DNA of 64,000 nt from Linnemannia hyalina (taxonomy: Eukaryota > Mortierellomycota > Mortierellomycetes > Mortierellales > Mortierellaceae), in NCBI GenBank assembly GCA_019671135.1, contig JAHRHY010000001.1:496001-560000 (forward strand). The letters are read 5' to 3'. The notes below the pieces were generated by a model, which did no database searches, was not told where the DNA came from, and saw only the letters and a program-made list of their open reading frames with translations. Positions 1-9,010 of this stretch are shown one piece after another. A program made the position numbers and the translations under genes. Within the stretch, counting starts at the first letter, position 1; every line of letters begins with the position of its first letter.

Positions 1-1
1 C

Positions 2-847
2 GGCAGCTCCACTCCCGTCTCGACAGCCTCTCAAAGCTACAACTCTGCCATGGCGACACACATCATGAACAACACTGCTTCTTCTCTGGGATCGACGACC
101 AAGTTCTTGCAAACCACCAACCCGATCTTCCAGCCCAAGTCGGAGACGGTCATCTCGTCTGCTTGGTTTGAGCGTGCGGTTGTAAACCCCGAGTCGATGA
201 AGGCAGTCGACGAGTTGTCTCAGCAGATGGATGAGCAAGCTGAGCGCCTTTTGGCCGGCCAGCAGTCTGGAAACAACAACTCGACCTCGGTGTCTGACAG
301 AGTCTGGTTCGTTGGAAGCTATGCGTACCCAGGAATCCCTCTCCTCGAAGGATGTGTCGTCAGTGCGGTGCAGGCTATGGAGCGGATCATCTCTTGTTCG
401 CCCACCCACCGATTGGACACAGCCGTCGATGCACCCGAAGGATCGTTCTTGAGACGCGATGCGCCCATGCGCGAACGTCGCCGTCGCCGGAAAGAGGAGC
501 AGGATCTGGCGGCCAAGCTTGGCGGTCAGGATCTGGAGGAGCAGCAGCTGGATCAGTCACCCTCTGGAGTCTACTTCCGGACAGCCTGGAAGGATACACT
601 GGAAGATGAGCAAATCTGGGAGCAGCAGGAGAAAATCCGTCTCGAGAAGGAGAAGGCGACTGCTGCTGGTGGGGAAGTGTCTGAGATGAAGGGACATTTC
701 TTGAGCGCGGTTGGATTGTGGACTTCGAATGTGTATGTTGAGGTTGCTTGGATGTTGCTGTTGTATCTGATGGCCATCTTCCAGTGGTGGATGGTTTTCA
801 TTATTGAGAGCTTTGGCTTTGACGGCAGCCGGTGGGCCATGGCCTAG
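2..847 (+). CDS. FAD-dependent amine-oxidase-like protein, C-terminal part (5' truncated by window edge)
   Basis: The frame is already open at base 2 and the first ATG (base 50) is internal, so the gene begins outside the window. The visible 281 or so residues hold the conserved C-terminal FAD-binding stretch WFVGSYAYPGIPLLEGCVVSA. In flavin amine oxidases and related NAD(P)/FAD proteins this packs against the flavin. It is followed by a charged Arg/Lys/Glu-rich linker and one hydrophobic helix near the C terminus (VAWMLLLYLMAIFQWWMVFII), so the protein is probably membrane-anchored by its tail. Substrate and subfamily cannot be judged because the Rossmann dinucleotide motif and the catalytic part are missing. 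It ends with TAG about 390 bp from the convergent eS17 gene. The family call rests on one motif region; the presence of a coding region is secure. Confidence 0.75.
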   Translation, partial: GSSTPVSTASQSYNSAMATHIMNNTASSLGSTTKFLQTTNPIFQPKSETVISSAWFERAVVNPESMKAVDELSQQMDEQAERLLAGQQSGNNNSTSVSDRVWFVGSYAYPGIPLLEGCVVSAVQAMERIISCSPTHRLDTAVDAPEGSFLRRDAPMRERRRRRKEEQDLAAKLGGQDLEEQQLDQSPSGVYFRTAWKDTLEDEQIWEQQEKIRLEKEKATAAGGEVSEMKGHFLSAVGLWTSNVYVEVAWMLLLYLMAIFQWWMVFIIESFGFDGSRWAMA

Positions 848-1234
848 ACAGTATAATACATAGCTTAGATGTAAATTATATCGTAATTAATCTTACTCTG
901 AACCTGCTTTGTACCTCATGATGGAACCCTCATTTCTGTTTGATCTGTTCAGTCGAAAGTTCGCAGCCGAAGATGAGGAATATGCAGTTTTGATGATTGC
1001 ATTTGTTACAGTTGGACAAATCATATTAGATCAAATCAACAACTCTATTGGTCTCTGTCAAGATCACAATCCAACGGCATCCCTTCACGCCTTAATATCG
1101 CTGTACTCGAGTTCACAAACATTGTCGAAAAGATCACCCTTTCATTTCCTTGAACGCAACACAATACAGCAGAAATGAGAATGATTTTTCATTGGGTTTG
1201 GCTCCACAAAAGGATCAAGACAAGTCTTTATTCT
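848..1234. other. Convergent intergenic spacer
   Basis: A 387-bp, AT-rich stretch between the 3' ends of the amine-oxidase-like gene and eS17. It should hold both 3' UTRs. I see no coding frame with family resemblance and no RNA gene. Confidence 0.6.
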
Positions 1235-2362
1235 TTAAGCGCGGGGAGGGCGGTCACCGCGGGGCTTGCGCTCAACGGGGGTCTGCTTGACCTCGACGGC
1301 GGTGACACCGGCCAAATCCTCGAAGTTCAAAGACTTAAGAAGAGCCTGTTTTGTTTGAAGAAATAAGAGATAGTTGTTAGTGTTCTGATTCGTAAATGCC
1401 TTCTCCGATCTGTCAAGTAGATCCAATCTACGTATCATAACGCGTAAATCCCGAACAGAAAGAAAAAAAAAAGTACCTTGGTGTCGGTATCGATCTCAAT
1501 AGCAGAGGTGTCGAGGGCCGAGAACTCGGGGATGTAGTTATCCTTGCGCTCACGCTCCTCCTCCTGAAGCTTGAAGGAGATACCACGGACGGGTCCGCGC
1601 TGGATACGCTTCATCAAGTGGGTGGTGAAACCAGCAATCTTGTTGCGGAGACGCTTGGAGGGGATGATGGCGACCTCGGAAGCAATCTTCTTGTTGGTCT
1701 GGAAGTCCAAGGTAAGACGGGGGTAGTACTTCTCGATGAGAACCTTGGAGGCCCTCTTGACAGTCTTAGTTCTGTATTGTTGGAAAGTTGGAGAGAGGTT
1801 GGGGGGATGGTGGTCAGACTTCCTGATTCATAATGTCCTGTAGTATTCCCGTAACATATGTTCACAGTAACGACGATATCCAGATATTAGATCCTAGGTT
1901 GCCCATGATTTCCATGGTTTTTGAAAAATTACCTAACGCGACCCTATAGTAGAGAAAAAATAAAGCATAGGTTAGCACAGGTTCAACATAAAACTAATCG
2001 CTTTCCTTTCTTGTATGCACTCGTGATAGCGAGTTTTCCTGAAACAGGCGATCCTTGCTGCCGTGCTCTTGTCGATTGGTTGTTTACTTATCGCCATTCA
2101 GTCCTCTTAAAGAACGGCTTCCATCATCAAAGGTAGAGATCTCTCTTTCAGACAGATCTGCCAAGGCGAAAAAATCAAGTTCAAGGGTTCCTCCTGATGT
2201 CAACGAAAAAAAAAAAAGTCAACGATGGTGCCGGATAGTCCTGGATATGCTGATCGATGGGTTCCCAGTGCTGATCGATGCCAATGGATGGGTCGCCCAA
2301 CTGGTATCCATGGTATCCGAGTGCCACCAAGACAAGATGGATGTCTGCACGTGACTAACCAT
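1235..2362 (-). CDS. rps17: Small ribosomal subunit protein eS17 (RPS17), four exons including an 11-nt microexon
   Basis: Structural protein of the cytosolic 40S subunit. The exon model on the minus strand is 2360-2362 (the ATG alone), 1933-1943 (11 nt), 1477-1771 and 1235-1345. It totals 420 nt, or 139 residues, against about 135 for the family. The protein starts [21 protein letters not shown] and contains [33 protein letters not shown] and [13 protein letters not shown], all hallmark eS17 segments, so identity is certain. The ATG is followed directly by donor GTTAGT. The microexon supplies Gly-Arg-Val and two bases of Arg5. Intron 1 (416 nt) ends with branch site CTAAC and a T-rich tract before TATAG. 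Introns directly after the start codon are common in fungal ribosomal protein genes. The start is fixed by the family's MGR N terminus. Introns 2 and 3 are 161 and 131 nt. Confidence 0.95.
1933..1943 (-). other. 11-nt microexon of eS17
   Basis: GGTCGCGTTAG between TATAG and GTAATT. It encodes Gly-Arg-Val plus two bases of Arg, exactly the conserved MGRVR start of eS17. The upstream intron has branch site CTAAC and a T-rich tract. Confidence 0.88.
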
Positions 2363-4379
2363 TTTGAATTGATGATAAGTTGAAAGAGGAGGAAACCACT
2401 GTCAGCCCTGCAGTACGGCTCTAAATCACTCCCTGTTGGATGGTGGGTAAAGCACCCTTAATAAATCAAACTCTGCCACGATACGTTCTCCGTGGAGTCG
2501 AGGCCCTTTGTTAAACACGGCGCATACACGAACACGAACAGGAACGAAACAAACACTGCCTTCGCCTATGTTTAGTCCTGAAAACGATGTGTTTTCACGT
2601 CGACCTGGATGGAACTGTTGACATGTCCGCGACAAGGTTGTTCCCGAGTTCCTGTTCAAGAACATAGGGGTCCTCGCCACATAACGTTCGTCCAATCCTT
2701 TTCCCATACGCGGGCTGTTGCTCTTCCTTGCAGCTTGACAAAGAAACCAAAAACAGAACACACCCCTTTTTCTTGTCTCTTGTACCTCTCTAAAAAAAAC
2801 TCTCTGTTTCTTTGCCTGTGGGTTGCTTACTCCTATTCGCTCACAATTGACTGAGGGGTGTGTTCAACCCAAGGCCTAGACAGCCTGCGAGTACCAATTG
2901 ATATGCGAAATAAATGGAAGTGCGCATAACACGAACACGCCAACTGTTTCTCTTGTTCTTTGAGTTTTTCTTGGCAAAGAGTTTGGTGGGAATAGCTGAC
3001 CCGCAAGGTTATTATTACTCTTGTTTTACCAGGGGGCGAGAATACTGCCAATTGAACAGCCGCAAGCTCAGAGGAGAACAAAAATGCTGAAAAAGGTGGA
3101 CCACCCGATGGTAGAAAGGTAAGCTCGATCCATTTCTGCATGTTCAAGAGTATCTTAATTTCCCAATTCCTGCCTCCGCCAGCCGCTCCTCTTGCATCGC
3201 CTTTTTTTTGCTCAATTTAACAAAAGGTTCGATAAAAATAAAAATAGGAAAAAGAGTACCACAAGACCTCACTCCCATTGCCTCTTTCAGATGGATGAAG
3301 GTTCAAATTCCACTCACACGATACCGCTGCCTTTGCACCCACACGACGAACAAACAAACAATAAAGCCGAATGCAGCTAAAGTAAACAACTGAAAAGGAG
3401 AGAAGGGCGTCGAGGTGGACATTCCGTCCAGGGCTATTGAACTCATGGATCAGGGCCTGCGCCCTTTTTCTTTTCTTACCACTATGGGCGCTCACCCCTT
3501 CTCATCATTCATTTACGCTGGCTCGACTTCTCTTTTTTCTTCTCTCTTCTCTCTCTTTCACTTTCCTCATCGCCTTTTCCCATTTCCACCAACGCTTTAG
3601 CATCTTTGTGTCGCCATTTTCTTCGTCTTCCACATCCTGCATCACTCTCGCGTTTTATATCAATCCGCCCTTTCCTTTCCTCGCTGCATTTGCTTACAAT
3701 TGACTTTCTCTCCAACAACCATAACGTATCCATCCACCTCCTTTTTCGATCCGGGATCAACTCTTGGCGAACCTCCTTCAAGCACCCGTTCACCCGTCCC
3801 TTCTCCTGAAAAAAAACAAACAAACAATACACAGCTACCTCCTTGAGCCTCTTTTATATTTGTGTGAAGGTAAATTCAACATGCATACGTGAGATACATG
3901 CTCCATTCACTTCACAACATTGTTTCCTCCAAGCTCCTGAAAACATAAAAAGATGCCCAGTTACCCACTCGTTGTCTGTTTGGCTGTGGTTTCTCGCATC
4001 ACAGGGTCAACCATCCACTGCGCTCTCGCCTGTTCTGCGCTTTTTCTTTTCTTTGGGCTATTTTTCTTCCGTTTGTCCAATGCCGCACACACACACCACC
4101 CTTTTTGTGTTCCCTTTCGGCTTTTCCCTTCTTCCTCCCACTCTTCCATCCTTCTTTTTCCACTTTTGTATTTATATCCATGCAACAACATACCCCTGCT
4201 GTACACCCTTTAACCGCATTAAGTTGCTGCAACCAACCCTGAAGTAGTACGGCTGAACACAACCATTATTTTCCTCGCTTTCCAATTGGATTCTTATTCG
4301 CAACCACACACGACCTTATTTCCCATTTGCGGGTTGAAGACCGTATCGAACGGAGAAACGCACTAAACCCTTTCTTATT
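2363..4379. other. Divergent intergenic region, pyrimidine-rich leader in its right half
   Basis: About 2 kb between the divergent eS17 and VTC1-like starts. From about 3480 to 4370 the plus strand is strongly pyrimidine-rich (many C/T tracts), as seen upstream of other starts in this window, so it probably holds the promoter and 5' leader of the gene at 4380. Short open frames here are low-complexity and show no family signature. Confidence 0.5.
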
Positions 4380-5762
4380 ATGGCCATCAACTCATTAGCC
4401 CTGGTTCATCACCCTAATTGCTACGACCTTGCGATAACAACAGCAACACCGCAGTCTCTCCTTCCCGCTCGCCATCGGCACTTTTTACTTTTGCATAATA
4501 AGGATAATACGCATTTTTCTTTCCAAATGTCGCATCAGCCCCACCAGTATAACTACGACTCGCAGCACTCAAAAAACAGCAACAACAACAATCAAGGCCT
4601 CAACTTGTCTCTTCCTTACTCTGACGGCGGATCCTTAAACATCGACTCTATCACCGACTACTACACTACCACTACCACTACCACAGCTCCACAACACTTG
4701 CACCACCAACAACAAGCTCCAACCTTCCCTCGCTCCACTTCGCCTTACTCTTCATCATCCGTGGACCCGCTTGCAACCAACCCTTCGCAACTCAAGCGAC
4801 CCGCCAGTCCATACATCCCCACAGAACGACCAAAACACCCTTGGAACCTCTCCTCGGCCGCCTCTTCTGTCATCTCGACCGCAGATATCTCTAGTTCGGC
4901 TTATAACCCCTCCATCTCTGACAGACGACGCCTGATTCATTCCTGGAGCTCTCGCCCCCAAAGCAGCGTCATGGATCCTAACGACCAACACCAGAACCAG
5001 CACCAGTTCACGGCTATTGAACTTCACAACCAGCAATTCGCCAGCGACTCCACTGTTCGGTCCAGGAATCCATCTGGAGCCAGCAACATCAACGAATTGG
5101 CATCCCTCTCCGCCTCTCCTACCAACAAAGGGCGCCCAGCCTCCGTCTACTCGACCACTGAAGGACGAGCCGGCAAGAAGAAGCAAGGCTTTTGGGCCAG
5201 CATTAAGCCCAAAAAGTTTTCCTTCCGCCCCGAAGGTGTCAAGAGACCCAAGAAGGCCGACTCTATCGGCAACAAGAAGGCCAAGTTCAGCAACGAGCGT
5301 ACCATGGTGCACTGGATCAAGGCCGCGATGTTGATGGGCAGTCTGGCCATGACCCTGTTGTCCTTTGGCGATAACCAGGTTACGCCCTATGTTGGAGTAT
5401 CGCTGTTGATGACCTGTTTGATGATGCTCATTTACTCAACAACGATCTTTCAGGTTCGGATGGAGTGGCTCAATATGCGGAGGAAGGATGTGGTGTACTA
5501 TGATCGGTTTGCGCCTTCGATCTTGACGTTGGTTGTCGTTTCCATTTTTATATTCAATGGAGTTAGTAAGTTTTTTGTTTCACATTCTCTCTTTCACTCT
5601 GTGGTTTGTCAACTGGGTACTTGGTCTAGAGTTGATGAGGATACAATCCTGCTTGATAAGTGTCCTAACCCCCCATGCTCTGATTTTTTGCTCAATTGGT
5701 TGTTGATAGTCATCTTCTCTGGCGACTTCGAAGTCAGCAAGGATTTCCTCAGGCCAAGATAA
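4380..5762 (+). CDS. VTC1-like DUF202 membrane protein with long disordered N-terminal region
   Basis: Likely an accessory subunit of the vacuolar transporter chaperone (VTC) complex, which makes and translocates polyphosphate at the vacuole membrane. That role is inferred from the domain. Exons 4380-5565 and 5710-5762 give 412 residues. Residues 1-300 are low-complexity (Ser, Thr, Gln, Asn, Pro). Residues from about 305 form a DUF202 domain starting NERTMVHWIKAAM with three membrane segments, the layout of yeast Vtc1 (129 residues). The linker KPKKFSFRPEG resembles the linker before DUF202 in the polymerase gene at 9011-12881, suggesting common descent. There is no SPX or catalytic VTC domain. 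The intron has branch site CCTAAC. The start at 4380 has A at -3 and G at +4; the next in-frame ATG, at 4527, is possible. The domain is more diverged than the one in the neighbouring polymerase. Confidence 0.8.
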   Translation: MAINSLALVHHPNCYDLAITTATPQSLLPARHRHFLLLHNKDNTHFSFQMSHQPHQYNYDSQHSKNSNNNNQGLNLSLPYSDGGSLNIDSITDYYTTTTTTTAPQHLHHQQQAPTFPRSTSPYSSSSVDPLATNPSQLKRPASPYIPTERPKHPWNLSSAASSVISTADISSSAYNPSISDRRRLIHSWSSRPQSSVMDPNDQHQNQHQFTAIELHNQQFASDSTVRSRNPSGASNINELASLSASPTNKGRPASVYSTTEGRAGKKKQGFWASIKPKKFSFRPEGVKRPKKADSIGNKKAKFSNERTMVHWIKAAMLMGSLAMTLLSFGDNQVTPYVGVSLLMTCLMMLIYSTTIFQVRMEWLNMRRKDVVYYDRFAPSILTLVVVSIFIFNGVSKFFVSHSLFHSVVCQLGTWSRVDEDTILLDKCPNPPCSDFLLNWLLIVIFSGDFEVSKDFLRPR

Positions 5763-6929
5763 ACATCCACCCATTTGCGTGACACACTTCCCTCCACACT
5801 TCCTTTCCTTCAAAAAAGCATGTACCATCGTCAAATCAAACAATAATATAGCATTTATTTTACATTGGATCGATGCAATTGTGTGAGCGATCGATGGACA
5901 AACAAATAAGCGAATGATTGTTAAGCAAGGACGTGAATCCTCTTTTTTTTTTTTTTATTTCTCAACCTCAGATTCGCGGATTCAAAGAAGCTAGCATTCC
6001 CTCCCAATGCGTACGGTCCTATTAGGGGGTTTCAAATACGTTGTTCAGAAATGCATAAGAGGAGATACGCAGGAGTGTAACGAAATACTACGCATTTGAA
6101 TGCAAAAAACGAGGGAATAATGCCTGACCTATTATTGGAGAGCCAACATCGCGGTTTACCCTTTCGTTGTTCTAGTTGTCACGGGGACGAGAAGGAAGAC
6201 CTAGAAAAAAGTGTATGGAAATGAGGGGAGGCTAGGCAATTACGCGTTGCTGCGCCAGGATCAAGACCGAAGAATAGAAGGATGGACGAAGTGTGTTATG
6301 TCTGTGTGTATGTATCGCCCGTGCTGGGTGTGCCTTTATTCCCTTGCGTGCATGTGGTTCGTGTTGTTTTGTTGTATTGTCGTCCTAGAAGAGAAACTTG
6401 GTCTGAGCGGATAAAAAGAGTAAAGAGAAGAGCAAAGGTCGTACGTGTTCATTATTTTGTCTTTGTCATCGATCACAATATATTCAGATTACACAGACTT
6501 TCCTCTTTGGGAACAACTTCTTTGTTTTAGGACACTTGGGTGGATCGACATCCAGCTTGGGTCGGGTCGATCAATTGAGAGCGGCTAGCAAGCTCTTTTT
6601 CCATCCTTGTTCTTGTTGCTTATATTTCTTGCTTATGATCGGACCCGGGTACGTGTCAATGAGTGCGTGGACTGAGCTAAAGATCGATTAAGATTTTTTT
6701 TTGTTGAGTGAAATAGCCAGCTCATGATTAAGTTCAATGCTCTGGCAGTGAACCGAAATTTTTCTGTTCGATCACTTTCGACTGTTGGACGCAAAGATAA
6801 AAGAGGAGGGGGACATTGACCCGTTTTCTTTCTTATTCGCTTCACTTTACTTTACAGATCTCTTTCCTTTCAACCCTCAATCGGTCTCTCTATCCCAAAC
6901 AACTACAACAATAAACGATAACAGCAACA
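5763..6929. other. Intergenic region between VTC1-like and flavin oxidoreductase genes
   Basis: About 1.2 kb of AT-rich sequence with a T tract near 5942-5956. It should hold the VTC1-like 3' UTR and the promoter of the next gene. The 6785-6929 part is a C/T- and A-rich leader ending in an A-rich context before the ATG. No further gene is supported. Confidence 0.5.
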
Positions 6930-8601
6930 ATGACAGGCAACACACCAGCACCCGCAAAGTTATCCAAATCCCGCTTCGGGTCCACAGTCCCCTCCCAAGC
7001 CGATCTCGCCCTCCTCTCCCAGCCCCTCACCCTCCCCTTCTCCGGAAAAGTCATCAAGAACCGCTTCTGTAAAGCCGCCCTCTCCGAATCCCTCGCTGGC
7101 GCACAAGGACAATTCGACAAAGACCACTTGGACCGATTCGTGCCCTTGTACGATGCATGGGCTGCGGGTGGGACCGGTTTGATGTTGACGGGGAATGTGA
7201 TGGTGGATAGGACGATGAGGGAGATGGAGCATAATGTGTCTGTTGAGGATTCCAGGGATTTGGGAAGGTTGAAAGTATGGGCGCAGACTGTTCAAAAGCA
7301 TGGTAGGTTGGAAGAGTATTTTGTTGTAGGGATGCATGCGTGTCGATTTGTTTCTGTACCAGTGTGATAAGAAACAAGTGTTCTAACATTCCTCTGCCTG
7401 CATTTGTGAATTTTTAAATAGGAGCGGCGATCTACGCTCAGATCAGTCACCCCGGTCGCCAGACCCACGGTCATCTCACCGAGAACCCCGTCGCACCCAG
7501 CGCCATCCCCGTTTCTAACTTCCACCCCCTCATGTCCTTCAGTAAGCATATTTTCTCCATTCACTCTCCCGTCATCGGTACACTTGGACACGTCATATCT
7601 CTCCCATTGCTAATCAACTCCCTCTCCACTTTTCTCCACCAATAGATCCACCAAGGGAACTAACGACAGAAGAGATCCATTCGATCATCGCCCGCTTCGT
7701 CAAAACCTCCGAGGTCCTCTACGAAGCCGGATTCGACGGGATCGAACTCCACGCCGCACATGGATACCTCATCTCCCAGTTCTTGAACCCACGCACCAAT
7801 GAGCGTACACATGATCAGTATGGCGGGTCTTTGGAGAATCGGGCTCGATTCTTGACGGAGATTGTTGAAGGGATCAAGAAGGTTACGCCAAAGGAGTTTT
7901 CGATTGGTGTCAAGTTGAACAGTGTTGATTTTGGGCGTCGTCGCCAAGGTGGTGCTGGTGGGGAGGAGGAGGTGGATGAGCATTTGGAGGAGGCAGTTCA
8001 GGTGGCCGTTATGCTTGAAGGTTTAGGTGTCGACTTTATTGAGATTTCGGGAGGCAGTTACGAGAGTTTTGCGACGGGCTTGCTGGACGGAAACGGGGTC
8101 CCTGACGGATCTCCCAACGCCACCACCACCACCACCACCGCCGGCGAAAAGAAGGCCAAGAAAACTGCTGCTTCTTCAAGCACCCAGAAGCGCGAGGCCC
8201 ATTTCGCAGTCTTTGCAGAACGCATCTCCCGCGCCCTCAAGTCCACAAAAATCATTCTCACCGGCGGATTTGTCACCGCCTCGGCCATGGCTGACTCCCT
8301 AAAGTCCACCAATTCAGGAACACACATCGACATGGTCGGACTGGGTCGCACCCTCTGCCAAGAACCCGACCTGCCCAACCTGATCCTCTCAGGTGCCGTG
8401 ACCGGAGCTGTCCGCATGCCAAAGACCCCCGGCGGATTCTTTGACGATGTGTTTATCTGTGGAGGGAACATTCGGAGGATGGCGAATAGGAAATCCCCTG
8501 TTGCTTCGTTGGGTCGGTTGGCCGTTAGTTGTGACCATTATGCGTATTCGATGGATTATGCCAAGGTTGCTGTTCATAAGGTCAAGACGATCTTTTCGTA
8601 G
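6930..8601 (+). CDS. NADH:flavin oxidoreductase / Old Yellow Enzyme family protein
   Basis: FMN-binding TIM-barrel oxidoreductase that reduces activated alkenes or related substrates with NAD(P)H; the physiological substrate is unknown. Exons 6930-7302, 7422-7541 and 7646-8601 give 482 residues. The splice phases join KHG to AAIYAQISHPGRQ and MSF to NPPRELT, restoring conserved OYE segments. Landmarks are NRFCKAALSE near the N terminus, the signature HAAHGYLISQFLNPRTN (His200 and His203 as the HxxH pair contacting substrate), QYGGSLENRARF, and ILTGGF with VGLGRTLCQEPDL for phosphate binding of FMN. An inserted Thr/Lys/Ser-rich loop follows residue 310. The start sits in a good A-rich context. 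It lies between two VTC-family genes; nothing in the sequence shows a functional link. A plain cytosolic enzyme is most likely, since no signal peptide is seen. Confidence 0.9.
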
Positions 8602-9010
8602 AGGAGGTGTTTCGTCTTGAGATGGTGGGGTGAAGGGAGGAGAGGAAGAAATGGGAAGGATGGGAAAGGAATAGGAGGGTGATAATAATTATAGACATAG
8701 AATTTTTGCGTTCTTTTGCTCCGCATCCCCCGAACGCACAGACATATGGCATTTCCGCACTATTCATTTTTTTTAATGGTTTTCTTAATAGGATGACGAA
8801 GATTAACAAGAACCAGACATTGACAAAAGACAAAGCAAAGAAGAAAAGGATGCTCTAGTACTGGGAGGCGGGAAGGGTAACTGTGAGAGACATGAAGGAC
8901 AGAAGAAGAAGGAAGAGGCTATAAACTACCACTTATCCTGGCCTGGTATTATGGTGGAGATATTTTTTACGAATGGGAGGGAGGGAGGGAGAAAGGGAGG
9001 GATGGGAACG
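8602..9010. other. Convergent spacer with GGGA-rich tract
   Basis: A 409-bp spacer between the 3' ends of the flavin oxidoreductase and the VTC polymerase. Its right end (about 8975-9006) holds tandem GGGA units. No coding region is seen. Confidence 0.55.
8975..9006 (+). repeat. (GGGA)n tract with G-quadruplex potential
   Basis: Successive GGG runs separated by A or short A/G spacers on the plus strand, located between two convergent 3' ends just beyond the VTC4-like stop codon. Four or more GGG runs with short loops fit the G-quadruplex pattern. Confidence 0.6.

Noticed and set aside
1944..2359. Possible C/D snoRNA inside eS17 intron 1
   Set aside because: A TGATGA box and a CTGA box occur but only about 25-30 nt apart, with no terminal stem or second box pair.
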